Assembly (NCBI GenBank): GCA_017569285.1
Contig: CP069419.1
Coordinates: 1,116,001-1,180,000, forward strand
Origin: Clostridiales bacterium
GTDB taxonomy: Bacteria; Bacillota; Clostridia; Christensenellales; Aristaeellaceae
Reading direction: 5' to 3'
Length of the DNA stretch: 64,000 bases
Shown here: one piece after another, positions 8,617 to 17,148 of the stretch
Layout of the letters: each line of letters starts with the position of its first letter
Numbering within the stretch: the stretch's first letter is position 1
Position numbers and translations under genes: made by a program
Notes under the pieces: generated by a model
What the model was told of the DNA's origin: nothing
Databases searched by the model: none
The model's input: the letters and a program-made list of their open reading frames with translations, nothing else

Positions 8617-9165
8617 ATGTCGAACGAAATGCTGATCCGCTGCTGCGCGCCCACCATGGCCAGCCTGAAAACCGGAAATATGTTCAACTGCCCGTTTGAC
8701 AGCCGGGAACATATGACGGAAGAACTGCGCCGGCTGAACCGGCTCCTGGGCCGCAAGGGGCTTCGTGCGCTTCCCCTGCGGTGGGAAAACGGACGCGCGC
8801 TGGTATATCTCTATCGTCCGAAAATGCTGGAAAAGGATCTCCGGAATGAACTGGCCGCTCAGCTTCTTGCGGAATGCGGATATGCCTGCGGAAATCCGAA
8901 CGCCTGCATCGCCCGGCTGATTTCCCGGCTCCGCGGCAGCCGGGACTTCCCCCATGAAATCGGATTGTTCCTGGGGTATCCGCCTGCGGATGTGGACGGA
9001 TTCATGCACAGGAAGCATGCGTGCAAGCTTTCCGGCATCTGGAAAGTGTATGACGATGTGGAAGGCGCAGCCCGGCAATTCGCGCGCTGCAGGCGCTGCA
9101 CGGAAGTATACCTGCGCTGCTGGCAGCAGGGATACTCCCTGGAGAGGCTGGCAGTTCCAGCCTGA
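8617..9165 (+). CDS. DUF3793 family protein
   Basis: 182 residues matching the DUF3793 pattern: an early CAPTMASLKTGNMF segment, repeated Arg/Leu helices, HEIGLFLGYPPADVDGF near residues 113-129, a KYxGxWKVY-like block (here LSGIWKVYDDVE) near 140, and a Cys-rich end (CRRCTEVYLRCWQQG). No enzymatic activity is established for the family. From experience the family is found in Clostridia next to flavodoxin and ferrous-iron uptake genes. Here it leads an operon with flavodoxin under a doubled palindromic operator, consistent with a role in metal or iron limitation. GGAGGA lies four bases before the ATG. Confidence 0.85.
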   Translation: MSNEMLIRCCAPTMASLKTGNMFNCPFDSREHMTEELRRLNRLLGRKGLRALPLRWENGRALVYLYRPKMLEKDLRNELAAQLLAECGYACGNPNACIARLISRLRGSRDFPHEIGLFLGYPPADVDGFMHRKHACKLSGIWKVYDDVEGAARQFARCRRCTEVYLRCWQQGYSLERLAVPA

Positions 9166-9233
9166 TCAATTTGCTGTTCTGGTTCCCGCAAGGGAGTGGA
9201 ATAGACTATAAAACGAAAGGCAGGTTTTTTACA

Positions 9234-9650
9234 ATGAGCAAAGTTGCGGTTATTTACTGGAGCGGTACCGGAAACACGGAGGCAATGGCAAACGCTGTCG
9301 CCGAAGGCGCAAAGGCCGCCGGTGCGGATGTGGATCTCCTGACCTGTGCGGATGTGAACGGCGTGGACGGCTATGATGCGGTTGCGCTCGGATGCCCCGC
9401 GATGGGCGCGGAAGAGCTGGAGGACAGCGAATTCCAGCCGATGCTGGAAGGAATTGAGCCGGCCCTTCCCGGAAAAAAGGTCGTCCTGTTCGGCAGCTAT
9501 GACTGGGGTGTCGGCGAATGGCTGAGCAACTGGGAAGCCCGCTGCGCGGAAAAGGGAATCACCCTCGCGGCCGAAAGCGTAAAGGCCAACAACACCCCTG
9601 ATGACGAAGCGCTGTCCGCCTGCAAAGCCCTGGGCAAGGCAATTGTATAA
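9234..9650 (+). CDS. Flavodoxin
   Basis: Short-chain flavodoxin of 138 residues, a soluble FMN electron carrier that substitutes for ferredoxin when iron is scarce. The phosphate-binding loop WSGTGNTEAMA sits at residues 9-19, with GSYDWGVGEW near 88 stacking on the flavin and a GCPAMGAEEL loop near 60. It lies 68 bases after the DUF3793 gene in the same operon. The ATG at 9234 is chosen as the usual MSKVAVIYWSGTGNT start, with GAAAGG upstream; an earlier in-frame start at 9171 would add a non-homologous extension. Confidence 0.93.
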   Translation: MSKVAVIYWSGTGNTEAMANAVAEGAKAAGADVDLLTCADVNGVDGYDAVALGCPAMGAEELEDSEFQPMLEGIEPALPGKKVVLFGSYDWGVGEWLSNWEARCAEKGITLAAESVKANNTPDDEALSACKALGKAIV

Positions 9651-9665
9651 CAGCAGGAAACCCAA

Positions 9666-9752
9666 ATGCTGAAAAAGATTTTTGCCCGGCTGATTCCGTT
9701 TCTGCTGGCTGTTGCGCTGATGATCACGCTCAGGATCGCTGCAGGCGCCTGA
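9666..9752 (+). CDS. 28-residue single-span membrane peptide (small ORF)
   Basis: A small frame 15 bases after flavodoxin. It begins MLKKIFARLIPF, continues as a single hydrophobic helix and ends with AAGA. It has a CAGGAAA ribosome-binding site and is followed at once by a terminator, so it is the last gene of the DUF3793-flavodoxin operon. The Lys/Arg N-terminus predicts an N-in orientation. No function is known to me; it is easily missed by gene callers. Confidence 0.5.
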   Translation: MLKKIFARLIPFLLAVALMITLRIAAGA

Positions 9753-9767
9753 GCCGGCAGCTCCCCG

Positions 9768-9799
9768 GTGCACCGCTTCCGCGGTGCACTTCTTTGTTA
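9768..9799 (+). terminator. Intrinsic terminator of the flavodoxin operon
   Basis: GTGCACCGC (9768-9776), loop TTCC, GCGGTGCAC (9781-9789), then TTCTTTGTTATT. Confidence 0.8.
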
Positions 9800-9964
9800 T
9801 TCCCGGAAACTGGTTTTTCGATTAATTGCCATGTATTCCGGATCATTCCTGTTTTCCGGATCCGGTAAACTGTTGATTTCACGGAGCAAAAAGATTAGTA
9901 TAGTGCTCCGTCCCCCAAAAACGGGAACCGGCTGTTCCCGCTCAGAAACGGAGGAAACAGGATC

Positions 9965-10582
9965 ATGACAGAAAAAGATCTTTATAAGGAACTGGGTACG
10001 CTGACCAAAAACCGGGATCAGTGGGAAGAAAAGATTCCGTATCTTGCCTCCCTCCTGGCGCATGAATCGGCCAGGATCCAGGCCAAAGCCCTCTGGCTGC
10101 TGGGCGAAGCCGGCCTCGTATATCCCCTGTCGGTAAAGGAGCATGTCCCCTCAATTGCTTCCTTCTGCGAGAGTCCGGCAGCGCTCCTGCGGGAGCGTGC
10201 GGTCAATGCCCTCGGCCGCATCGGGCGGGGCAGTTTCCCCGTCATCGAAGCATATTGGGAAAACCTGTTCCGCTTTGCCGGCGACGAGGACGCAAACGTC
10301 CGGCTCAGCTTCATCTGGGCGTCTGAAAATATTGCCGTAAACACCCCGGATCTCTATGCGGATCATATGCCGGTATTCGAAAAGCTCCTGCACGATCCGG
10401 TGGACAGGGTCCGCATGGAATCACCGGAAATCTTCCGTGTCCTCGGCAAACGCCGGCCGGAATTTGTCCGTCCGTATGCGGAACGGCTGCGGGAAATGTC
10501 TGAAACCGACAGCAACCGCGTGGTCCGCATCCATTCCCTGGGCGCACTGAAAGCAGCCGGGCTCGACCCGGCCGATTCGTGA
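9965..10582 (+). CDS. HEAT-repeat protein
   Basis: 205 residues made of helical HEAT/PBS-lyase-like repeats: ARIQAKALWLLGEAG (about 36-50), LLRERAVNALGRIGRG (about 74-89), ANVRLSFIWASENIA (about 110-124), DRVRMESPEIFRVLGK and NRVVRIHSLGALKAAG at the end. Such repeats bind proteins; no catalytic residues are evident. It stands alone between two terminators. The start MTEKDLYKEL has GGAGG at 9951-9955, nine bases upstream. The partner is unknown. Confidence 0.75.
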   Translation: MTEKDLYKELGTLTKNRDQWEEKIPYLASLLAHESARIQAKALWLLGEAGLVYPLSVKEHVPSIASFCESPAALLRERAVNALGRIGRGSFPVIEAYWENLFRFAGDEDANVRLSFIWASENIAVNTPDLYADHMPVFEKLLHDPVDRVRMESPEIFRVLGKRRPEFVRPYAERLREMSETDSNRVVRIHSLGALKAAGLDPADS

Positions 10583-10622
10583 TCTGAATATCAGGTTTTG
10601 ATGACAGCAGATTTGCTTCCTG

Positions 10623-10650
10623 CCCGTCCCGGCGGACGGGCCGTTTTTTA
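10623..10650. terminator. Intrinsic terminator between convergent genes
   Basis: CCCGTCC (10623-10629) and GGACGGG (10634-10640) form a short GC stem followed by CCGTTTTTT. It serves the HEAT-repeat gene; the tail overlaps the stop codon of the convergent DUF5107 gene. Confidence 0.75.
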
Positions 10651-13600
10651 TTTCTCCGTTTCCCGCAGTCCCCTGCGGCCCAGCTCCGCCAGGCGGCGGC
10701 AATAGTCGTCGCTGCGCTTCTGGATGTCATCCTGGTACACTTCCAGTTCCGGCATGGAAACGGCAAAGAAGTCATAGCCGACCTTGTCGTGCATATGCGC
10801 CTCCCCAAACTCCGCCAGGCTGCGGAAGGATTTCCGGGCTTCCTCTTCTTCTCCCAGCGCGCGGAAAGCCAGTCCCTGGTAGTAGATGTAGTCGGAAGGC
10901 TGGTCGTTGTAATACCGTACAGGTTCGGGAATCCGTGGTCCGGCGGCTGCCTTTTCGAAGAGTTCCCGGGCCGCAGCCTCATCACCCATGGCGCGCCGGG
11001 CACAGCCCATCACATAATATGCCCGGTTATCCGGAACATTGTCCAGTTTTCCCTCTCCCAGGTTTTCCGGATAGGTAATGGTCCGCTCCGCATATGCAAA
11101 GGCATCCTCCGGCTTTCCGTCCGCCATGGCCTTCTCCGCAAGGGCAAACAGCGCCGCCTTGTATTCATCCGCGACCTTGCCTTCCCCGCCTTCCCATACA
11201 TGGAAGGTGTAGTGTTCCAGCAGGTCCAGTGCCTTTTCATACTGCCCGTCCTGGTTCAGCAGCGATATAAACGCCAGCATCAGCGGGCAGCGGTCCGAAA
11301 CGATTTCCCGGTGCGCCTCCAGGATGGCCAGCCGGTCCGTTGCCGAACGGTCCAGCCGTTTCAGCAGCTGGTCCTGCTCCAGCAGGCAGCGGCTGTTTTC
11401 CGGCTCCAGCCGTACCGCCTCCGCGATTTCCCCTTCCGCCAGGCTCCGGTCGCCGTGGTTGTAATACGCAATGGACAGGTTCCGGTGGGCCGGCGCCAGG
11501 CCGGGCTGTTCCTTCACGGCCGCCTGCCAGTGGCATACCGCGGCGTCATACTGCTTTTTGTCATACAGCAGCTCGCCCAGGTAGTAATGGGCTTTCGGCG
11601 CGGTATCCAGGATGGATACGGCGTATTCCAGCATAGTCTTTTCCTCCGTCCGGTTCGGGAAGCAGAAATCCGTCGGCAGGGCTTCCGCTTTTTCCGCGTC
11701 CGCCTTCGCGGCGTCCTTCTGTCCCAGCTTCCCTTCCGCAAAGGCTTTGGCGTAGTATTTCATCGGCGTCTCCGCCGGGCACTTCGCCAGCAGGTCTGCC
11801 GCGTCCTGCGGGAATCCGAAAGCGGTCAGCTCATAGGCGGCGTTCAGGTACGCCTCCGCCCGTCCCCCGGTTGCCCGGTCAAAGGCTTCCTGGCCGTTCC
11901 GGAACAGCAGGCTGCTGTACAGCGGGTCAATTTCTATGCTTTCATCCACAAAGCGCCGGTATTCCGGGCTTTCCCCGCACAGGTGCGCCAGAATGGATGC
12001 CTTCAGGGACCGGGTTTTCATATCATGCCAGCCCCGGAACAGGCTCTCGTCGGCAAACCGCAGGGCTTTTTCCAGGTCCCCCTGCTTTACGCAGATGCAG
12101 GCCAGGTGATACCAGGCCGCGCCTGCCGTCTCCGCGCTCCAGGTTGCCTTGAAGAACGCGTCATATGCTTCCGGCAGTTTCTCCAGCGTTTCCAGCGCAA
12201 GGCCCAGGTTGAAGTACGCCTCCCCGGAATACGGGTTGGGATTGCGCCAGGTCTGTTTGCGGATGGCCGCCCGGAAGAACGGAACGCTCTCCTCCGCCCG
12301 GGCATTGCGCAGCAGGAACAGCCCGTAGGCATTGTTCAGCCGGATATCGGTCGGGTCCCGCCGCAGTCCTTCCCGGTAGTAATCATCCGGCAGGAAGGTG
12401 GCGTGCCGGTACTGCTCCAGGTGCTGTCCCGCCAGGTACAGCTCTTCTGTCGTTCCGATTTCCCCGGGCGCCTTCAGTGCTTCCGCGGGTTCCGGAATCG
12501 GCAGGTCCTCCCGGATGTATTCCCGGTATTCGCAGAGCAGCGCTCCGTTTTCGTCATATACGGCAATCCGGTAATCGCCTGGGCTGTCCAGCGTGTCCGT
12601 AAAGGCGGCCTTCGGCGAGAGATCCACCTTTTTCCGGTAGACTTCCTTTCCGCCAGCTTCCAGGACGATTTCGGCATTCCGGTACTCCCCGGTGGCATAC
12701 ACCTTCAGGCGGGCGGACGCGGCTTTCGCCTGTACCGCCCGGTTCGCTTCCACGCCGTACGCGAAGGGATCCGGTTCAATGGGTTTCCCGTTTCCGTCCA
12801 GGAAATCAAGGCCCAGTACGATGTCCCTGGTCGCGTTGCGGACGCGTCCCACGGTCTTGTAGGGCATGAAGTACTGCACGAATTCCTTCTCTTCCTGCGG
12901 CTTCAGCCAGGTGAAATCCGGCTGGTTGTCGCAGAATACACCGGTCATCAGCTCGATATAGGAGCCGTCCTCATCGGTCAGGTTCCGGTCCCAGGTTTTG
13001 CCGAAATCACCGCATCCCCAGGTCCACTGCTTTTTCCCGGGGCTGATATGGTGGTCCGCCACATGCAGCAGTCCGGCATCCTTTCCCTCGTCAAAATTCC
13101 CGACGAAGTCAAAGTCCGAATGCGCCGCCATATAGGAAGTCGGCACCCGGATATTCTTATACCGGGAAATGTCCACCCCGGCGGAGTAATCGGCCTTGTA
13201 ATACTCGCCCGTGGCGATCGGGAAGGTGGAAACCGCCCGCTTCCCGTGGTCCATCACGGCGTTCACATCCGGCGGGAACACGGAGAAGGTGTTGTCATTC
13301 ACGGATACGGCCGGATTCGCCCACCACAGGAAAGTCTGGGGATAATCAGTCGGGTTGAACAGCCGGCCCCGGATCTCGATATACGCCTTGTCCGGATACA
13401 GGGTCATGCTGGCGTTTCCCTTGGTCCCGTTGATGCGGTCGGTCTCCCCGATCGTCACCGTGGCGGATCCGTCCGGGTTTTCGCGGAAGGTGTAATCCAC
13501 CGGCATAAAGGTGGAAGGCCGGTGGTGCTGCGGCCAGTTGAACTCAATTCCCCCGCTGATCCACGGCCCGGCCAGTCCTACCAGTGCGGGCTTGATCACC

Positions 13601-13890
13601 CGGTTGTAGTATACAAAGTCATAGCCGTTCGTCTTGTCCAGCGCCCGCTGGATTCGGCCGCCCAGCTCCGGCAGGATCATCACATACAGGTAATCATTCT
13701 CCAGGATCACCGCTTTGTATTCAGCATCCTCTTTGGTATCGCTGATTTTCTCGCAGATCGGGACCGGGTACACCTTTCCCGTGGAGCCCTGGTAGGCGCG
13801 TTTTTCAATAAACAGCGGATCCTTCTCCATGCTTCCGGTACGGTAGGTGGGAATGGTGACAATCTCCTCGTAAACCTTTGCCTTGTTCAT
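10648..13890 (-). CDS. Large DUF5107 / tetratricopeptide-repeat protein
   Basis: 1080 residues. The N-terminal part (about 40-330) is a DUF5107 domain with a galactose-mutarotase-like beta sandwich: ILPELGGRIQRALDK near residues 78-92, SGGIEFNWPQHHRPS near 124-138 and TLYPDKAYIEIRGRLFN near 170. Residues from about 510 on are mostly TPR helices (for example AYFNLGLALETLEKLPEAYDAF). DUF5107-TPR proteins recur in glycan-degrading Bacillota and Bacteroidota, and a carbohydrate-binding or isomerising role is commonly assumed but unproven. No signal peptide is visible, so it should be cytoplasmic. The ATG at 13888-13890 follows GGGGAGAG; frames extending to 14037 lack homology. Confidence 0.82.
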   Translation of the reverse strand: MNKAKVYEEIVTIPTYRTGSMEKDPLFIEKRAYQGSTGKVYPVPICEKISDTKEDAEYKAVILENDYLYVMILPELGGRIQRALDKTNGYDFVYYNRVIKPALVGLAGPWISGGIEFNWPQHHRPSTFMPVDYTFRENPDGSATVTIGETDRINGTKGNASMTLYPDKAYIEIRGRLFNPTDYPQTFLWWANPAVSVNDNTFSVFPPDVNAVMDHGKRAVSTFPIATGEYYKADYSAGVDISRYKNIRVPTSYMAAHSDFDFVGNFDEGKDAGLLHVADHHISPGKKQWTWGCGDFGKTWDRNLTDEDGSYIELMTGVFCDNQPDFTWLKPQEEKEFVQYFMPYKTVGRVRNATRDIVLGLDFLDGNGKPIEPDPFAYGVEANRAVQAKAASARLKVYATGEYRNAEIVLEAGGKEVYRKKVDLSPKAAFTDTLDSPGDYRIAVYDENGALLCEYREYIREDLPIPEPAEALKAPGEIGTTEELYLAGQHLEQYRHATFLPDDYYREGLRRDPTDIRLNNAYGLFLLRNARAEESVPFFRAAIRKQTWRNPNPYSGEAYFNLGLALETLEKLPEAYDAFFKATWSAETAGAAWYHLACICVKQGDLEKALRFADESLFRGWHDMKTRSLKASILAHLCGESPEYRRFVDESIEIDPLYSSLLFRNGQEAFDRATGGRAEAYLNAAYELTAFGFPQDAADLLAKCPAETPMKYYAKAFAEGKLGQKDAAKADAEKAEALPTDFCFPNRTEEKTMLEYAVSILDTAPKAHYYLGELLYDKKQYDAAVCHWQAAVKEQPGLAPAHRNLSIAYYNHGDRSLAEGEIAEAVRLEPENSRCLLEQDQLLKRLDRSATDRLAILEAHREIVSDRCPLMLAFISLLNQDGQYEKALDLLEHYTFHVWEGGEGKVADEYKAALFALAEKAMADGKPEDAFAYAERTITYPENLGEGKLDNVPDNRAYYVMGCARRAMGDEAAARELFEKAAAGPRIPEPVRYYNDQPSDYIYYQGLAFRALGEEEEARKSFRSLAEFGEAHMHDKVGYDFFAVSMPELEVYQDDIQKRSDDYCRRLAELGRRGLRETEK

Positions 13891-13961
13891 ATGGTTCTCT
13901 CCCCGGATTTTATCCTGATGAATCTGGCACCTATCATACCATGGACATCCCATTCCGTCCA

Positions 13962-13990
13962 TTGTCCTGCAGGATGCAAAATGATAAAAT
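13962..13990 (+). promoter_or_regulatory. Promoter of the pyruvate kinase gene
   Basis: TTGTCC (13962-13967), 17-base spacer, TAAAAT (13985-13990), about 90 bases upstream of the ATG. Confidence 0.6.
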
Positions 13991-14080
13991 ATGGAAAAGA
14001 CTGAAAACAGCATACCGTGTGTCCGCCAAACCGGCACCGGAAGAATCGGACCGTCCTACTGACCGGAGGAGGAATACCTG

Positions 14081-15496
14081 ATGCGGAAAACCAAGATCAT
14101 CTGTACCATCGGTCCCGCCTGTGACAACGAAGAAACGCTGACCGCCCTTTGCAAAGCCGGAATGAATGTCGCGCGGCTGAACTTTTCCCACGGCACGCAG
14201 GAAGAGCACCTGAGCCGGATCAACCTCATCAAATCCGTCCGGGAAAAGTTAGAACTCCCCATCGCCATCATGCTGGATACCAAAGGGCCCGAGTACCGGA
14301 TCGGAACGTTCCGGAACGGCCCAGTCACCCTGCAGGACGGTGCGGAATTCACCTTGACCACGGAACCCATTACCGGGGACGAAACCCGCGTTTCCGTTTC
14401 CTACCGAAAACTCACGGAAGAGCTTTCCGAAGGGGATACAGTACTGATCAACAACGGCCTGGTCATCCTGATCGTGGAGCAGGTTGCCGGGAATGATATC
14501 CGCTGCCGTGTCGCCGCGGGCGGGACGCTGAGCGACCGGAAAAGCATGAACTTCCCGGGCAAGGTGCTGCGCCAGGATTTCCTGTCCGAACAGGATCGGA
14601 AGGATATCCTTTTCGGCCTGGAAAACGATATTGACTTCGTGGCCGCCTCCTTTGTCAGCACCCGGGAGGATGTCCAGTCCATCCGGGACCTGCTCGACCA
14701 AAACGGCGGGCAGGATGTGGACCTGATTGCCAAAATCGAAAACCGGAGCGGTGTGGACCATATCGAGGACATCTGCGAGGTGGCGGACGGAATCATGGTG
14801 GCCCGCGGTGACCTGGGCGTGGAAATCCCCTTCATGGAGGTGCCGGCCCTGCAGAAATACCTGATCAGCAAGTGCCGGATGCTCGGAAAGCGTGTCATCA
14901 CCGCCACGGAAATGCTGGAGAGCATGATCCACAATCCGCGGCCGACCCGGGCTGAAATCTCCGACGTGGCAAACGCCGTTTATGACGGTTCCTCCGCGAT
15001 CATGCTCAGCGGTGAAACCGCTGCCGGCAAGTATCCCGTACAGGCCGTTTCCACCATGGCGCAGACCGCGGAGTTTACGGAAGCCGGAATTGATTACGCG
15101 GAGCGGTTCCACACCATGGAATTCCGGATCCACAACAACCTCGACGCCATCTCCCACGCCACCTGTTCCATGGCAGTGGATGTCGGTGCGAAAGCCATCG
15201 TGGTCAATTCACTTTCCGGCCGCACCGCCCGGATGGTCAGCCGTTTCCGCTGCCCGGTGAATATCATCGGCACCACGACCAGTCCCAAAGCATGGCGGAA
15301 GCTGAACCTGTCCTGGGGCGTCACCCCGGTGCTCACTGAGGCGTTCTCCTCCATTGATGTCATGTTCTGGCAGGACCTGAAGCTTGCGAAGGATCTGTTC
15401 CGCCTGCAACCCGGCGACAACGTCGTGCTCACCGGCGGACAGATCAACGGCGCGCCCGGCAACACCAACACCATCAAGGTGGAAACCGTCCGGTAA
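14081..15496 (+). CDS. pyk: Pyruvate kinase
   Basis: Catalyses phosphoenolpyruvate + ADP to pyruvate + ATP, the last step of glycolysis. 471 residues, the compact form lacking the extra C-terminal phosphohistidine-like domain of Bacillus Pyk. The N-terminal block KTKIICTIGPACDNEETL and FSHGTQEEH are typical; DLIAKIENRSGVDHIEDI supplies the catalytic Lys; MVARGDLGVEIP and VITATEMLESMIHNPRPTRAE are family signatures (most homologues have Q where this has E in ATQML). GGAGGA precedes the start. Monocistronic, followed by a strong terminator. Confidence 0.96.
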   Translation: MRKTKIICTIGPACDNEETLTALCKAGMNVARLNFSHGTQEEHLSRINLIKSVREKLELPIAIMLDTKGPEYRIGTFRNGPVTLQDGAEFTLTTEPITGDETRVSVSYRKLTEELSEGDTVLINNGLVILIVEQVAGNDIRCRVAAGGTLSDRKSMNFPGKVLRQDFLSEQDRKDILFGLENDIDFVAASFVSTREDVQSIRDLLDQNGGQDVDLIAKIENRSGVDHIEDICEVADGIMVARGDLGVEIPFMEVPALQKYLISKCRMLGKRVITATEMLESMIHNPRPTRAEISDVANAVYDGSSAIMLSGETAAGKYPVQAVSTMAQTAEFTEAGIDYAERFHTMEFRIHNNLDAISHATCSMAVDVGAKAIVVNSLSGRTARMVSRFRCPVNIIGTTTSPKAWRKLNLSWGVTPVLTEAFSSIDVMFWQDLKLAKDLFRLQPGDNVVLTGGQINGAPGNTNTIKVETVR

Positions 15497-15526
15497 TCCT
15501 CCCTGTTTCCGGGAAATAACAAAAAG

Positions 15527-15580
15527 CGCCCCGTTTGCGGCACAGGCACGGATGCCTGCCGTAAACGGGGTGTTATTGTA
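15527..15580 (+). terminator. Intrinsic terminator of pyk
   Basis: A long hairpin: the arm starting CGCCCCGTTT (15527-15536) pairs with AAACGGGGTG (15563-15572), and an inner AGGCA/TGCCT stem closes the loop. TTATTGTATT follows. The IS200-type element begins a few bases downstream. Confidence 0.8.
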
Positions 15581-15587
15581 TTCATAA

Positions 15588-15610
15588 AACCCCACGCTAG
15601 GCGTGGGGTT
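15588..15610 (+). repeat. IS200 left-end hairpin
   Basis: AACCCCACGC (15588-15597), loop TAG, GCGTGGGGTT (15601-15610). This is the structure recognised by TnpA in the family and commonly also blocks read-through transcription. Confidence 0.8.
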
Positions 15611-15668
15611 CGGGAGAGCTTATAGCTATGCGAATGAAAGAGAAACTCCTTTTGCTATAATGCCAATG

Positions 15669-16197
15669 CGGTCTGCCAACTGCAAAGGAGCAAAAGGAGG
15701 TCATTAGATGGCTAACGACTTACAGAGTTTAGCACACACGAGATGGAACTGCAAATATCACATAGTGTTTGCGCCGAAGTATCGAAGGATGGTGTTTTAC
15801 GGGGAAAAGAAAACGGAGATCGGAAAGATCATCCGACAGTTATGTGAATGGAAAGGTGTAGAAATCCATGAAGCAGAGGTATGCCCGGATCATATCCACA
15901 TGTTGGTGAGCATACCACCCAAGGTAGCGGTATCAAGTTTCATGGGTTACCTGAAAGGAAAAAGCAGTGTGCTAATCTACGAAAAGTTTGGGGAACTAAA
16001 GTACAAGTACAGGAACCGTGAATTTTGGTGCCGGGGTATTACGTAGATACGGTAGGAAAGAATACTAAGGCAATCGCAGAGTATATCCGGCATCAGTTGG
16101 AAGAGGACAAGATGGGAGAACAGTTAACAATGCTGGGAAAGGCCAACGATAACCCGTTTACGGGTGGCCAGTAACAGTCTACGCGGTTGGCAGACCG
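15669..16197. repeat. 12-bp inverted repeat flanking tnpA
   Basis: CGGTCTGCCAAC at 15669-15680 and its exact reverse complement GTTGGCAGACCG at 16186-16197 bracket the transposase gene inside the element. In the mRNA they could pair and close off the tnpA leader. Confidence 0.7.
15708..16174 (+). pseudogene. tnpA: IS200-type transposase TnpA, frameshifted
   Basis: Y1 HUH single-strand transposase. The N-terminal 110 residues are intact, with YHIVFAPKYRR at 18-28 and the HUH pair as PDHIHMLVSIPP (His-Ile-His) near residues 60-71. At 16031-16036 one G appears to be missing, so the frame reads FWCRGIT and stops at 16044-16046. In the +1 frame the conserved continuation GYYVDTVGKNTKAI is found, running to a stop at 16172-16174. 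The active-site Tyr helix (AIAEYIRHQL, around 16069-16098) falls after the shift and is lost from the main product. AAAGGAGG precedes the ATG. Confidence 0.85.
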
Positions 16198-16255
16198 TAA
16201 TTGCGCCTGCGAGGGCGCGGGCTAGTATTCTAGGCCTATGGCCGCATAAGAAAAG

Positions 16256-16274
16256 CCACCGGCTATGCCGGTGG
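16256..16274 (+). repeat. IS200 right-end hairpin
   Basis: CCACCGGC (16256-16263), loop TAT, GCCGGTGG (16267-16274), followed by ATCTTTAC. Confidence 0.75.
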
Positions 16275-16309
16275 ATCTTTACTTACTGTGGTTTGATTCG
16301 TTCCGGGTG

Positions 16310-17125
16310 TCAGCAGTCCTTCACGGTCACGATGTATTCCACACCTTCCGGAATAGCGATTCCGGGGTTTTCGGTCACGATTTCCGGCTTTTTCCCCTGG
16401 GCTTCCAGTCCGGACATAAAGTGGCACAGGGCAATTCCGATGTCGATCTTCTGCATGTCCCCGACTTTTTCATTCACATAGCCTTTGTCGTGCTTCTCGT
16501 AGAAATGGTAATCATTTCCGGAAACAATGATCCGCCAGGGCTGCTTGTTCACCGCGGAAGGCGCCAGGCGCACCATCTCGATCAGGTCGGCAATCGGCGC
16601 CTGTTTCTCCCCGGGCAGGCCCGCGTCCCACTCCCCGTCAAAGAAGATCTTTTCCGCGGGCATCCGGTTGTCCGCGCCGACTCCCCGGCGCATCAGCGCT
16701 TCCCTGATCGAAAGCCGGTTCGCGGGATAGCCGAGGGGGCTGATGCAGGGCATCATTTCCCCGTCTTCCAGGCCGGCTGCCTTTTCGAACACTTCCCGCT
16801 TCATCGTGCCGCCGATCCAGGTGGTGCCGATTCCCAGCGACCACGCGTACAGCACCAGCTTTTCAAAAGAGTAGCCGAACGCAACGTCCGCATAGGGAAC
16901 CTTGTCCACCTTGCCGGCCACATACAGCTTTTCCCCGGAAATCACCGGGCTGGACAGGCCGTATTTTCCGGCGTCCAGCAGGACAAACCGCACCGGAATA
17001 CCAAACGGATTCGTAATCTGGCGCATATACCGTTCCAGCCGGTCCCGGTCTTCTTCGCTGACAGGAATCCCGTCAAACGTGCGGACACTCCGCCGGCCCT
17101 GGATGGTCTTCATCAGGTCAGTCAT
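16310..17125 (-). CDS. Nitroreductase family protein (FMN-dependent)
   Basis: 271 residues; predicted FMN-binding oxidoreductase of the putative nitroreductase group. IQGRRSVRTFDG at residues 8-19 is the FMN-phosphate-binding Arg-rich start, GTTWIGGTM near 100 and APSAVNKQPWRIIV near 188 line the flavin site. The protein is longer than minimal nitroreductases because of a second similar half. It is the last gene of a leftward run from the OhrR-type regulator at 20.4 kb, 23 bases after the radical SAM gene, so a redox or peroxide-stress role is plausible. Confidence 0.85.
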   Translation of the reverse strand: MTDLMKTIQGRRSVRTFDGIPVSEEDRDRLERYMRQITNPFGIPVRFVLLDAGKYGLSSPVISGEKLYVAGKVDKVPYADVAFGYSFEKLVLYAWSLGIGTTWIGGTMKREVFEKAAGLEDGEMMPCISPLGYPANRLSIREALMRRGVGADNRMPAEKIFFDGEWDAGLPGEKQAPIADLIEMVRLAPSAVNKQPWRIIVSGNDYHFYEKHDKGYVNEKVGDMQKIDIGIALCHFMSGLEAQGKKPEIVTENPGIAIPEGVEYIVTVKDC

Positions 17126-17148
17126 CAGATCATTCCCCGCTTTCTTTT

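Larger units (their letters stand above)
15586..16285 (+). mobile_element. IS200-type insertion sequence (tnpA only, inactivated)
   Basis: A roughly 0.7-kb element with a left-end hairpin (15588-15610), a single Y1 transposase gene and a right-end hairpin (16256-16274), the layout of IS200-group elements that transpose as single strands. No tnpB or omega-RNA gene is present. Exact ends are uncertain because such elements make no target duplication. It sits between the pyk terminator and the convergent nitroreductase gene and is more AT-rich than its surroundings. Confidence 0.85.

Noticed and set aside
10789-14004. A 1071-codon open frame on the plus strand antisense to the DUF5107/TPR gene
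   Set aside because: It mirrors the codon structure of the real gene in high-G+C DNA, has no recognisable domain and no ribosome-binding site.
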